Positions 16,554-25,668 of a stretch of DNA of 39,582 bases are shown piece after piece. Made by a program: the position numbers and the translations under genes. Under the pieces are notes generated by a model, which was not told where the DNA came from, made no database searches, and worked only from the letters and a program-made list of their open reading frames with translations. The stretch's first letter is position 1. Every line of letters starts with the position of its first letter. The DNA lies in contig JAPSLB010000042.1 of NCBI GenBank assembly GCA_031181145.1, positions 1 to 39,582 of the forward strand. The letters run 5' to 3'. This DNA comes from Microvirga sp. Lineage in GTDB: Bacteria > Pseudomonadota > Alphaproteobacteria > Rhizobiales > Beijerinckiaceae.

Positions 16554-18269
16554 TCAGTGTATTTGCTTGGGTTGCATTGCATCGGCAGGCTTTGCCGAAT
16601 CGATTTGTAAAGGGCGGAAGTTCTGAAAGTCCCAACCACGGCCAGGCGCAGCCTCAATCAGCGTACGGGTGTATGCCTGCCGAGGTGCCGTTAGCACCTC
16701 TTCAGCGGGCCCTGCTTCAATAATGCGTCCGTTTTGCATTACTACGATGCCATCGCAGATCTGCGCCGCTACGCGCAGGTCGTGTGTAATGAACAGCACG
16801 GCAATCCCAGTGCGCTCCCGGATTTCATCCAGTAGCCGTAGAACTTGCGCCTGCACGGAGACGTCCAACGCAGACACCGCCTCGTCGGCGACTAGGACGT
16901 CCGGCTCCAACGCAAGGGCACGAGCAATACATATGCGCTGACGTTGCCCGCCGGAGAACTGATGCGGATAACGGTGAATAGCCTCTTCATCCAGGCCGAC
17001 CGTCCGAAGCAGATTCTTCGCTTTCGCCATGGCGTCATCGCGCGGTGTGCCGAAGTTCAGGAGGCCCTCAACGACCGCATCCCCCACCTTCACCCGAGGG
17101 TTCAACGAACGATAAGGATCTTGAAAGACAATCTGAATACGCCGACGGAAGGGACGCAGATGACTTCTGGAGGTCTGGGCGATGTCGCTCCCGTGGATGC
17201 GAATAGTACCTGATGTCGGATCCAACAAACGTACGATGCAACGTGCCACTGTTGACTTGCCGGACCCCGACTCGCCCACAATTCCGACAATCTCCCCGCG
17301 CCTCAGCGTGAGGTTTACGTCCTGAGCCGCAGCGACCGGCCGGCCGCGCCTAAATAGCCGCTTGTCCGCATAGGTTTTGCTCAGTCCGCATACGTCCAGG
17401 ACGACCTCGTTTCTCTCTGCTTCTCGCCGTTTGGGAACTAGGCTCGGTACGGATGACACCAACATTCGGGTATAAGCCTCACGCGGATGTGCCAGGATCT
17501 CTTCCCGCGTCCCCACTTCAATTACTTGGCCACTGTTCATTACAACAATCCGGTCGGCGATTTCGGCGACGACCCCGAAATCGTGAGTGATGAACAGCAC
17601 TGCCGTGTTGTGCTTTTGCTGCAGCTCACGAATGAGCGCGAGGATCTGCTTCTGGGTCGTCACATCGAGTGCAGTGGTCGGCTCGTCGGCGATCAGGAGC
17701 TTAGGCCGGAGGATAAGCGCGATCGAGATCACCACGCGCTGTCGCTGACCGCCTGAGAGCTGGTGTGGATAAGCGTCGTATATCCTTTCGATGTCCGGCA
17801 GATGTACGGACTCAAGCATGGCAAGCACTCTTCTTCTGCGCTCCTTTCTGCCGAGTTTCGTGTGTATCCGCAGCACCTCGTCAATTTGCCGGCCGATCGT
17901 CTCGGCAGGGTTAAGAGCTGTCATCGGCTCCTGAAAAATCATAGCCATGCGCGTAGCCCTCAGTTCACGGAGCCGCGCAGGGCTTGCCTTCAGGACGTCC
18001 TCTCCGTCGAGCAGAACGCGACCTCCACAGGACCGCAGCGCATCGGGCAATAATCCCATGATCGCGAGTGATGTAACAGACTTGCCGGAACCCGACTCCC
18101 CGACAACGCAGAGCGTCTCGCCAGGCTTGATGTCATAGCTGACGTTCCGAATAACCGGGCGCGCGGCTGAACCTCCTATTTGAATCGCCAGGTCCTCTAT
18201 CTGGAGAACTGGCTTCTCCCTGTCGGTGTCGCAGCCTGTATCGTCAGAGTCCAAGGGCAGGTTCCTCAT
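16554..18269 (-). CDS. Peptide-type ABC importer ATPase with two fused ATPase domains (DppD-DppF)
   Basis: A 571-residue protein carrying both ATPase domains of a dipeptide-type importer. Domain 1 (about residues 20-275) has GESGSGKS, LSGGQRQRVVISIAL and LLIADEPTTALD. Domain 2 (about 290-550) has GESGSGKST, FSGGQRQRICIARAL and VADEAVSALD. The C-terminal cysteine cluster of single-domain OppD/OppF is absent, as is common for such fusions (GsiA-like). The ATG overlaps the stop of the permease gene (ATGA). The first importer in this window uses two separate ATPases instead, so the two systems are of different lineages rather than a local duplication. Confidence 0.93.
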   Translation of the reverse strand: MRNLPLDSDDTGCDTDREKPVLQIEDLAIQIGGSAARPVIRNVSYDIKPGETLCVVGESGSGKSVTSLAIMGLLPDALRSCGGRVLLDGEDVLKASPARLRELRATRMAMIFQEPMTALNPAETIGRQIDEVLRIHTKLGRKERRRRVLAMLESVHLPDIERIYDAYPHQLSGGQRQRVVISIALILRPKLLIADEPTTALDVTTQKQILALIRELQQKHNTAVLFITHDFGVVAEIADRIVVMNSGQVIEVGTREEILAHPREAYTRMLVSSVPSLVPKRREAERNEVVLDVCGLSKTYADKRLFRRGRPVAAAQDVNLTLRRGEIVGIVGESGSGKSTVARCIVRLLDPTSGTIRIHGSDIAQTSRSHLRPFRRRIQIVFQDPYRSLNPRVKVGDAVVEGLLNFGTPRDDAMAKAKNLLRTVGLDEEAIHRYPHQFSGGQRQRICIARALALEPDVLVADEAVSALDVSVQAQVLRLLDEIRERTGIAVLFITHDLRVAAQICDGIVVMQNGRIIEAGPAEEVLTAPRQAYTRTLIEAAPGRGWDFQNFRPLQIDSAKPADAMQPKQIH

Positions 18270-19198
18270 GATTTCCTCGCCATCTTAGGGTCAAGCACGT
18301 CGCGCAGAACATCGCCCAGCACGTTCACGCTCAGGAGCGTCGCCGCCAGAAGAACACCTGGGTACAGGATCAGGCCTGGCAGAAGCTGGAAGTACATTCG
18401 CCCCTCCGACATCATATTCCCCCAAGACGGAATCTCGGGCGGAAGACCTGCTCCCAAAAAGCTGAGCGTAGCCTCGATGAGTATGGCAGCCGCGAAAATG
18501 TATGTCCCTTGCACGATCAGCGGTGCGATCGTGTTAGGGAGCATATGGCGGACCAGTAGCGTTGGCGTACCTGTTCCCAGGGAGATGGCCGCTTCGACAT
18601 AGGGTTCTGTTCGGACCGTAAGGATGACGCCGCGCACCAGCCGCACGACCCGAGGAACTTCGGGAATGGTGATCGCGGCCAGCACGGTCAATAGGCTTCC
18701 CCCTGTGAGGGATACGAGCGCTATCGCCAGCAGAATGCTCGGGATTGCCATGATCCCGTCCATGATGCGCATGACGACTGCGTCCGCTGTTCGAAAGTAT
18801 CCCGCGATCACCCCAATCAGCACCCCAAGCACGAGGCTCATCAGTGTTGCGCCCGCACCCACCAGCAGTGAAACTCGGGCGCCATAGATCACGCGGGAGT
18901 ACGTGTCGCGCCCGAATGCATCCGTGCCGAGCCAGTGTTCGGCCGAGACACGGCTCAGCCGCGACGCCGGATCGATCGCGACTGGATCGACTGTTCCGAG
19001 AAAAGGCGCAAGAAGCGCAACGAGGACGACGGTCACTATAACCACGAACGCGACAAGAGCAGGGACGCTCCTCAGGGCGCTGATCAACTGCGCGAGTAGA
19101 CTCGGTGCCAAATATTGAGCGTCTTGAAGGGAGAGCGACGGACCATTCATGAGTTCCGTATTCGTCTCCGCCGGTGCATGATTGGCGGAAGAGGGCAT
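18266..19198 (-). CDS. Peptide-type ABC importer permease (DppC-like)
   Basis: Encodes 310 residues. After a 35-residue polar N-terminal tail come a transmembrane helix, the periplasmic subfamily motif WLGTDAFGRDTYSRVIYGAR and five more helices, ending LGDVLRDVLDPKM. The docking loop around VRTEPYVEAAISLGTG is conserved. GAGGT lies just upstream of the ATG. The gene begins 8 bases after the partner permease and overlaps the ATPase gene by four bases, so the importer subunits are translationally coupled. Confidence 0.92.
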   Translation of the reverse strand: MPSSANHAPAETNTELMNGPSLSLQDAQYLAPSLLAQLISALRSVPALVAFVVIVTVVLVALLAPFLGTVDPVAIDPASRLSRVSAEHWLGTDAFGRDTYSRVIYGARVSLLVGAGATLMSLVLGVLIGVIAGYFRTADAVVMRIMDGIMAIPSILLAIALVSLTGGSLLTVLAAITIPEVPRVVRLVRGVILTVRTEPYVEAAISLGTGTPTLLVRHMLPNTIAPLIVQGTYIFAAAILIEATLSFLGAGLPPEIPSWGNMMSEGRMYFQLLPGLILYPGVLLAATLLSVNVLGDVLRDVLDPKMARKS

Positions 19199-19206
19199 AG
19201 TTTACC

Positions 19207-20148
19207 TCAGTAGCGGATACGCGGGTCAAACACCGGATAAAGCAGGTCGACAGCGAGGTTGATCATGATGTAGATGAAGGAAAACAGCAGAATGAGGCCC
19301 TGAATCACCGGGTAATCTCGCGCAAGCACGGCTTCGACGACCAGCCTTCCCAGACCAGGCAGGTTAAAAACCGACTCGGTCACCACGACTCCACTTATCA
19401 GTGACGCCATCCCGATGCCGATAATCGTCAGGATCGGAACGGCTGCATTCCGGAGCGCATGCCGCATCAGGACCACATGCTCATTCGCCCCCTTTGCTCG
19501 CGCCGTTCGGATAAAATCCTCCCCCATAACCTCGATGATGCTACTGCGTGTGATGCGCGCGATCAGGGCGATGTAAACCGTGCTGAGTGCGAGAACCGGC
19601 AATATCAGGCGTTCTGCGAACGGCCCGAATCCGTCAGACAGCGGCCTGTAACCCTGGACCGGTAGCCAACCCATCTGGATCGAGAATAGGTAAACCAGTA
19701 GGTATCCGATGACAAAAGTGGGGACGGAGAAGCCGAACACCGACAGGGTCATGATAGCGCGGTCCAACAACCTGCCCTGCCGCCACGCAGCTGTTACCCC
19801 CAGAGGAATTGCAATAATCACCGTCAAAGTGATCGTACTGATCGCTAGCACGAGAGACGGGCCCATACGGTCGCCGATCATCCCCAAGACCGGAGTGCCG
19901 GACAGAAGAGATACGCCAAGATCCCCTTGCAAAAGTTGCGCGATCCACTGAATCAGTTGCTGGTAAATTGGCTTGTCGAGACCCATGCTTTGGCGGATCT
20001 GCTGTAACTGTTCAGCCGTAGCGTCATTTCCCGCGATGATCGCGGCCGGATCACCTGGAGTCAGGCGGAGCATCGCGAAGACCACCACGGCAACCATCAC
20101 AATGACGGGTAGTGTAGCCAAGAGACGTCGTACTACATAGGCCAGCAT
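19207..20148 (-). CDS. Peptide-type ABC importer permease (DppB-like)
   Basis: Encodes 313 residues opening with MLAYVVRRLLATLP and ending DPRIRY, both typical of DppB. Six transmembrane helices are visible, and the docking segment reads ARITRSSIIEVMGEDFIRTA. A GAGGACC site precedes the ATG. It follows the binding-protein gene after a 186-base gap that contains a strong stem-loop, a layout often used to make more binding protein than permease. Confidence 0.93.
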   Translation of the reverse strand: MLAYVVRRLLATLPVIVMVAVVVFAMLRLTPGDPAAIIAGNDATAEQLQQIRQSMGLDKPIYQQLIQWIAQLLQGDLGVSLLSGTPVLGMIGDRMGPSLVLAISTITLTVIIAIPLGVTAAWRQGRLLDRAIMTLSVFGFSVPTFVIGYLLVYLFSIQMGWLPVQGYRPLSDGFGPFAERLILPVLALSTVYIALIARITRSSIIEVMGEDFIRTARAKGANEHVVLMRHALRNAAVPILTIIGIGMASLISGVVVTESVFNLPGLGRLVVEAVLARDYPVIQGLILLFSFIYIMINLAVDLLYPVFDPRIRY

Positions 20149-20265
20149 ATCGGTCCTCGCTTATCACTGTAGCCTCGGAAATCCTTCAGCACATCCGCAA
20201 AGTATCGAGCTGAAAGAGCTTGGAGGCCTTACAAAGGAACAAAGCGCGTTTTCATCATTTAGAAG

Positions 20266-20289
20266 CGTGGGAGCCTCTAGGCTCCCACG
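20266..20289. repeat. Strong intercistronic stem-loop between binding-protein and permease genes
   Basis: CGTGGGAGCC and GGCTCCCACG form a 10-bp perfect stem with a 4-base loop (TCTA). It lies 46 bases downstream of the binding-protein stop and 117 bases before the permease start. No U-run follows on the minus strand, so it is more likely an RNA-stabilising or partial-attenuation hairpin than a full terminator. Confidence 0.75.
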
Positions 20290-20334
20290 GCAGAAGAAAC
20301 TATTCATCAGCGTTGTAGCTGACGTTCGCGGGGA

Positions 20335-21933
20335 TTACTTGCCGGCCTTTTCAATGTTCCAGAATACCGTAATCGGCGACGGCAATATCCCCGATAGCTT
20401 TCTGCTATAGGCAGCAGGAACAGTAAATTGCCCTAACGGCCCAACTACGCCTTTGTCGATCGCCAGTTTCTGGATCTTGTCCGTTATTCCTTTCCGCTCG
20501 GTCGGATCGGTAGCACGTGCAAATTCGAGCCGCAGTGCCTCGATCTCAGGCACGTCAGGCCAACCAGCCCAGGCCTTTGTTCCGTTAGCCGCCACAGTGG
20601 TGTTCCCGAAGGGATTCCCACTCGTCGCGAGGGTACTGTAGGTAGAGAAGATGTCCCATCCGCCTTCGGACGCCGGCTTTTGATTGCCTTGCTGCGTTAC
20701 AACCGTTTGCCAATCCATGGTCTTCAGATCGACTTTGAAACCGGCCTTGCGCAGAGCTGAAGCGATGACGACAGGCTGCACGGACACCATCGCAAGGTCG
20801 GTGGGATGCAGAACGATCACCGGTGTACCGTCGTAGTTTGCTTCTTTGAGGAGCTCCTTGGCCTTTTCGATATTGGACGGAACGACAACGTCCTGACCGT
20901 AAGAGCTCGCATACGGCGTGTCACACCCGAAGATTGCAGGACATGGTTTGTAGTATTTCGGGTTACCCACGAGCGCCTTCAGGACGTCATCTTGGCCGAC
21001 CGCGTGCATCGCCGCTTGCCTGAGCAGTTCGTTGTTGAACGGAGGATGGAGGTGATTGAATCGGTAGTAGGTCCAGTTTCCAAGCTTGTCGAGAACCTCT
21101 ACTTTGACGTCGCTGTTCGCCTCGACCATCGGCAGCAAATCAAAGGGAACCTGCTGGATGAAGTCGACCTCGCCGTTCTGCAGGGCGTTAACTGCAGTCA
21201 TTTGATCGGGCATGCTCACCCACTGAACGCGATCGACGTTCACGACCTTACCACCAGCTGTCCAATTCGCTGGTTCAGCCCGTGGCACGTAATCTTTGTT
21301 CTTCTCATAGACCACTTTCAGTCCCGGCTTGAACTCCGAAGCTACGAACTTGAATGGTCCTGAGCCAATGAACTCCTTGATGGATTCAGATGACGGCGTC
21401 TCCGCGATCCGCTTAGGCATAATGAAAGCTGGCCGGGAACTTAGCTTTGCGAGTCCATCTAGAAGAAGTGACGTCGGCTCCTTGAGTACGATCTGAAAGG
21501 ACTTGTCGTCGAGAACCTTTATCTCGGAAACCAGTGTCATCAGCACCTGGCCGGTCGAATCTTTTTCCGCCCACCTTTTGATTGATGCAACGGCATCCTC
21601 GGATTTGACCGGGGCACTATCGTGCCACTTCAGCCCATCGCGCAAAATGAAGGTGTAAGTTTTCTGGTCGGCAGATACTTCCCACCTCTCTGCCATCTGG
21701 GGTCGGATCTCGAAGTTCGAGTCGATCCCGAGCAGCGTATCGTAGATCATGTATCCATGATCACGCGTCATGAAGGCTGTGCTTACGACCGGGTCCATGA
21801 CACGCAAACCTGACTGCATCACTGCAGTAATCGTTTGCGCACTTGCCGATCCTGCGAACAAATATGCGGTGGAAAGTGCAATTTTAAACGTGAAAGCCGT
21901 CGCGTAGCGCCTCGCTAGAAAGTTGTACGACAT
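20335..21933 (-). CDS. ABC importer substrate-binding protein (DppA/OppA family, SBP_bac_5)
   Basis: Encodes 532 residues. The N-terminus has basic residues and a hydrophobic core ending SASAQ, a signal peptide, so the protein is periplasmic. The mature part shows the family pattern: ILRDGLKWHDSAPVKSEDAV, GSGPFKFV, and the ELLKEANYDG region. The ATG at 21933 is chosen over an upstream frame start at 21969 because GAGGAG precedes it. In context (D-aminoacylase, D-amino-acid oxidase type enzyme) the likely ligand is an N-acyl-D-amino acid or a small peptide with D-residues; this is inference only. Confidence 0.92.
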   Translation of the reverse strand: MSYNFLARRYATAFTFKIALSTAYLFAGSASAQTITAVMQSGLRVMDPVVSTAFMTRDHGYMIYDTLLGIDSNFEIRPQMAERWEVSADQKTYTFILRDGLKWHDSAPVKSEDAVASIKRWAEKDSTGQVLMTLVSEIKVLDDKSFQIVLKEPTSLLLDGLAKLSSRPAFIMPKRIAETPSSESIKEFIGSGPFKFVASEFKPGLKVVYEKNKDYVPRAEPANWTAGGKVVNVDRVQWVSMPDQMTAVNALQNGEVDFIQQVPFDLLPMVEANSDVKVEVLDKLGNWTYYRFNHLHPPFNNELLRQAAMHAVGQDDVLKALVGNPKYYKPCPAIFGCDTPYASSYGQDVVVPSNIEKAKELLKEANYDGTPVIVLHPTDLAMVSVQPVVIASALRKAGFKVDLKTMDWQTVVTQQGNQKPASEGGWDIFSTYSTLATSGNPFGNTTVAANGTKAWAGWPDVPEIEALRLEFARATDPTERKGITDKIQKLAIDKGVVGPLGQFTVPAAYSRKLSGILPSPITVFWNIEKAGK

Positions 21934-21980
21934 AGCAGTTCTCCTCACCTTTGTGTTTAGCCGACACACGTTATCGCCGG

Positions 21981-23291
21981 TCAGGCCACCCTCTTATTGA
22001 TACTGCTGAAACCCGCACACGTCTGGAAATCGCTCGTATGATGTGCCAATGCGAACATTCCCCGCGGTATGCGACTTGGTCTCCCGGCGATCTGATCTGC
22101 TAGCAATCCGGCGCTACCGGCCGCCAGCGTAAATCCCAATGCTCCATGGCCTACGTTGAGCCACAGGTTTTGGTAAGGTGTCGCGCCGATGATCGGCTTG
22201 CTGTCTGGACGCGCTGGTCGTAAGCCAGCCCAAGCTGATGGCACATCGGCTGCATGAAGATGTGGGAAAAAGCCCTCGACGTCTCGGGCCAAGCTGGCTA
22301 CCCGGTCTGGGTTCACCGAAGCCGTCGTATCCCCGATATCGACCATGCCCGCAACACGCAATCGGTTGCCGATCCGTGCGTAGACAACTTTATTGCGTAC
22401 ATCGCTAACACTGGTTTTCGGAGCCTGACTGTCGGGGGTCAACTCATAGGTCAGGCTGAAACCCTTAAGCGGATACACTTGAACGTCGATGCCTACTTGG
22501 CGCGCTAACGTCTGTGCACCAATACCGTTGGCGATCACGTACGCATCTGCCGAGATATCGCCTTCGGAGGTCTGTAAACACGCGACCTGTCCAACTTCGG
22601 TGCGCAGGCTCTCGACTGTCGTGTTGAGCAGAAATGACACTGGAATAGGAGCCGATCGAAGGATCCGCTCCAGCTCGATGCAGAATTGCATGCAATCGCC
22701 AACGTCTTCGGTGGGTGTGAATATGCCCCCAGCGATGCTGTCGCCAATCGCGTGCAGCGCCGGCTCAATATCGAGGCAGGCTTGACGGCTCAGTTCCGCT
22801 TGGTGGCATCCCAACGACGCCTGGAACCTCATCTGCCCTAAGGCGGAAGCATACGACGCTGGATCTTGGTAGATTAGGAGCTTCCCGGCGGATCTGAAAT
22901 CAAACTCGGGCTTTTCTCTGGTGACGAGTTCATGAATTAGCTCCCGGCTGTACATGCCAAGTTGCAGGAGCTCAGATGTCGTGCGCTGACTCTTGCTCAG
23001 GCGACAGGAACTCAGGAAGGCAAGACCCCAGCGCCATTGTTCGGGATCGATTCTCGGGTGGAAGCGTAGCGGAGAGTCACGCCCGATCAGCCATGAGGGA
23101 AGCTTGCGGAGCACCGTTGGATCGGCCAACGGCGCCACGAAGCTATAACTGAGTTGCGATCCATTCGCCTTGCTGGTCCGAAGTCCTGGACCGCTGTCGG
23201 CGTCGATCACGACAACCGAGTGACCGTCCCTTGACAGATAGTAGGCAGTCGTCAATCCGACAACGCCAGCGCCGATTACGACAATCTTCAT
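21981..23291 (-). CDS. FAD-dependent D-amino-acid dehydrogenase/oxidase (DadA-like)
   Basis: Encodes 436 residues. It opens with MKIVVIGAGVVGLTTAYYLS, the Rossmann FAD-binding motif, and ends with the LWLNVGHGALGFTLAAGSAG stretch typical of the DAO/DadA family. Such enzymes oxidise D-amino acids to 2-keto acids and ammonia, passing electrons to quinone or oxygen. The neighbour on one side makes D-amino acids by deacylation (16543-15071) and on the other uses 2-keto acids (24985-23318). A GTG at 23321 would overlap the preceding stop (GTGA) and add ten residues; the ATG at 23291 is chosen since the FAD motif starts there. Confidence 0.87.
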   Translation of the reverse strand: MKIVVIGAGVVGLTTAYYLSRDGHSVVVIDADSGPGLRTSKANGSQLSYSFVAPLADPTVLRKLPSWLIGRDSPLRFHPRIDPEQWRWGLAFLSSCRLSKSQRTTSELLQLGMYSRELIHELVTREKPEFDFRSAGKLLIYQDPASYASALGQMRFQASLGCHQAELSRQACLDIEPALHAIGDSIAGGIFTPTEDVGDCMQFCIELERILRSAPIPVSFLLNTTVESLRTEVGQVACLQTSEGDISADAYVIANGIGAQTLARQVGIDVQVYPLKGFSLTYELTPDSQAPKTSVSDVRNKVVYARIGNRLRVAGMVDIGDTTASVNPDRVASLARDVEGFFPHLHAADVPSAWAGLRPARPDSKPIIGATPYQNLWLNVGHGALGFTLAAGSAGLLADQIAGRPSRIPRGMFALAHHTSDFQTCAGFSSINKRVA

Positions 23292-23317
23292 GAAAGGTCC
23301 GTTGATGAGGCCAGAAT

Positions 23318-24985
23318 TCACGCGAATGCGCGTTGGCGTAACTGTGCGACTGTCGCTGAGGCTGAGATATGCTCCAGACTTGTGCGAACTGACACGATGG
23401 ATGGACGGCGCGCCGCCAGTGCGGTTTGAAGAGCATCCTGAATCTGCTCGCTGCGATCCACGGCGATGCCGAGTGCCCCGTATGTTTCCGCCAGCCTAGC
23501 AAAATCAGGATTCACGAGAGACGTAGCACTGACTCGTTGAGGAAAATGCTTTTCCTGGTGCATTCGAATCGTGCCATATGATCCGTTATCGGCGACGACG
23601 ATGACCGGGCAGGCACCGGTCTGCATTGCCGTAGCCAGCTCGTTTCCTGTCATCAGAAAGCCTCCGTCACCGACGAAACAGATAACTTCATCGTCAGGAC
23701 GGCGAAGGCTAGCAGACACTGCTGCCGGCACGCCATACCCCATAGCGCCTGACGACGGTGCCAGCATCGTGCGCCCCCCTCCAAAGTTCATCAACCGCTG
23801 CACCCACCCACCGAAGTTTCCCGCGTCAATCGTGATGATGGCGCTCTTGCTGAGGACGCGATCGGCCGCGAGGACCGCCGCAGCAAAGACAACCCCGTCC
23901 TCTGCGTCCAAGGGACCGCGCCATTTCCGTAGTTCCATCGCGATCGAATGGAGCTGCTTGCTCCATTCGATGTGAGACCTAGGGACACTCTGTGGGGCAT
24001 ACGGGCGTAGTGTTTCTAGGAACAGGATCGGATCGGAAACCAGACCTAGAGCTACATGTCGAATTTGACCTACTGACGAAGCATCGGGCCACACATGGAT
24101 GACAGGCTGTGCCGGGTGGGGCGCCGCAGGAAAGCGGTAGCCTTGTGTCGTGACATCCCCCAGACGAGTTCCCACAGCGAGGACAAGATCTGCTTTCTGA
24201 ACGGCGGCTGACAGTTCGGCCGGCGCGCCGTAAGTGAGGTGACCAGCATATTGGGGATGGGAGTTCGGTAGCAGATCGGCGTGTCTGACCGCTGCCACAA
24301 CTGGAATTCCGAATGCCTCGGCGGCCGCCTGCAAAGCTGCTTGGCCAGCGCAATTCTTTAATAGCCCCCCAGCGATGACTAACGGCCGTTTGGCCTCACC
24401 GATCATCGCGGCCACTCGCTTCAGCATGAGTTCGCTTATCCCTGCACTTGGCATCGGTAGCGGAGCGGCTGCAACGGATGGTAAGACGTCTTCGAGCATG
24501 TCTTCTGGCAGTGCGACAACGACTGGGCCAGGAGTTCCGCTTTGCGCTGCGTGAAATGCCATCGCCGCTATGTCTGGGAGGCGAGCCGCGTCATCAACCT
24601 CGACGACCCATTTTGCCATCGAGCTGAAGACACGCTCGTAGTCGACCTCCTGAAAGGCATTCATGTGACGATGAGCGCGTTCAACTTGGCCGATGAACAG
24701 GATGAGAGGTACTGCATCTTGTTGAGCCGAGTGTACCGCGATCGAAGCATTCATTGCACCGGGACCCCGGCTGACGAAACAGACGCCCGGACGCCCGGTG
24801 AGGTGCGCATCAGCCAATGCCATGAAACCAGCGCTGCCTTCGTGCCGACAGGTGACAATGTCGATCCCAGACTGCTGGGATAAGCTATCCAGTACGCTAA
24901 GATAGCTTTCCCCTGGCACACAGAAAACACGATCGACCCCGTGAAGCATCAGAGTGTCAACCAACAGGTCTGCGGCTCGTTTCAT
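23318..24985 (-). CDS. Thiamine-diphosphate enzyme, acetolactate-synthase-like; possible 2-keto acid decarboxylase
   Basis: Encodes 555 residues with the three domains of the IlvB/POX/decarboxylase superfamily. The ThDP-activating glutamate is in CRHEGSA (E49); AFQEVD resembles acetolactate synthases; the cofactor/Mg site is GDGGFLMTGNEL (about 439-450) with the asparagine in DNGSYG (N468). True IlvB roles usually need a regulatory IlvH partner, which is absent. In this operon the likely job is decarboxylation, or carboligation, of the 2-keto acid made by the DadA-like enzyme, the aldehyde then going to the now broken aldehyde dehydrogenase. AGGAG precedes the ATG, and the gene starts 3 bases after the TetR stop. 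Confidence 0.85.
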   Translation of the reverse strand: MKRAADLLVDTLMLHGVDRVFCVPGESYLSVLDSLSQQSGIDIVTCRHEGSAGFMALADAHLTGRPGVCFVSRGPGAMNASIAVHSAQQDAVPLILFIGQVERAHRHMNAFQEVDYERVFSSMAKWVVEVDDAARLPDIAAMAFHAAQSGTPGPVVVALPEDMLEDVLPSVAAAPLPMPSAGISELMLKRVAAMIGEAKRPLVIAGGLLKNCAGQAALQAAAEAFGIPVVAAVRHADLLPNSHPQYAGHLTYGAPAELSAAVQKADLVLAVGTRLGDVTTQGYRFPAAPHPAQPVIHVWPDASSVGQIRHVALGLVSDPILFLETLRPYAPQSVPRSHIEWSKQLHSIAMELRKWRGPLDAEDGVVFAAAVLAADRVLSKSAIITIDAGNFGGWVQRLMNFGGGRTMLAPSSGAMGYGVPAAVSASLRRPDDEVICFVGDGGFLMTGNELATAMQTGACPVIVVADNGSYGTIRMHQEKHFPQRVSATSLVNPDFARLAETYGALGIAVDRSEQIQDALQTALAARRPSIVSVRTSLEHISASATVAQLRQRAFA

Positions 24986-24988
24986 CTG

Positions 24989-25663
24989 TTATGACTCCTT
25001 TTCTGAGCCGGTCGACGTTCGCCGCCGCGTCTCCAGTTCGGCCAGGGTTTCCTGGCTCAGATCTGCGGGAAAGCCTTGCACCAAATACTCAAGTGCTGCT
25101 GACAACCGCTCCCATCCTTCTTGGGTACGCAATGGAACACCGAGAAAGTGGCTCTCGGTCTTCGAACGCAGCATGAGATACAGAACACCCGCGAGCATAA
25201 TACTCACGACCGCCGGAACATCCATTTCTGCGGTTAGCCCATCGATACGGTCGATGAATGCGCGGGCTGCCTTCTCGCGACGATCAGCAAGTTGCGCGGT
25301 TACGTCATTGATTTCGATGAGCTCCCAACGGCGCACCTCCCGTAGGGTCTCGTTCCTTGCCAAGGCCTCGATTTGGGCGCGCAACATTGACAGGATGAGA
25401 GCACTCGGAGTCTGCTCACAGCTTTCCTCCGTCATCAGCAAATCGCGATGGCTCGTCCAGAAATCCTGCTCCTTCATCCAGGCAAGCATCAATCCAGGCA
25501 TACCATCGAAATAGCGATATATCAGCTCCTTACTCACGCCCGCACGGCTCGCGATTGCATTGATCCCAACGCCACCCATACCGGTTTCCCGGATCTGCTC
25601 CTCAAGGGCATTGAGAATTTGTCGCTCAGTCCGCTCGCGGCGTGATGTCCCGGATCGGCTCAT
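24989..25663 (-). CDS. TetR-family transcriptional regulator
   Basis: Encodes about 224 residues. The N-terminal helix-turn-helix is clear (INAIASRAGVSKELIYRYFDG, roughly residues 30-55), followed by a helical ligand-binding domain of the usual length. It is the second gene of the operon and probably represses it, sensing an intermediate. A 22-bp near-perfect palindrome upstream of the first gene (26691-26712) is the obvious operator. The ATG at 25663 is used; a TTG at 25672 overlapping the preceding stop (TTGA) is also possible and has AGGG two bases upstream. Confidence 0.9.
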   Translation of the reverse strand: MSRSGTSRRERTERQILNALEEQIRETGMGGVGINAIASRAGVSKELIYRYFDGMPGLMLAWMKEQDFWTSHRDLLMTEESCEQTPSALILSMLRAQIEALARNETLREVRRWELIEINDVTAQLADRREKAARAFIDRIDGLTAEMDVPAVVSIMLAGVLYLMLRSKTESHFLGVPLRTQEGWERLSAALEYLVQGFPADLSQETLAELETRRRTSTGSEKES

Positions 25664-25668
25664 GGCAG

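Noticed and set aside
4107..18269. The two peptide ABC importers as a local duplication
   Set aside because: One has separate ATPases and the other a fused two-domain ATPase, and gene order around them differs, so separate origins are more likely.
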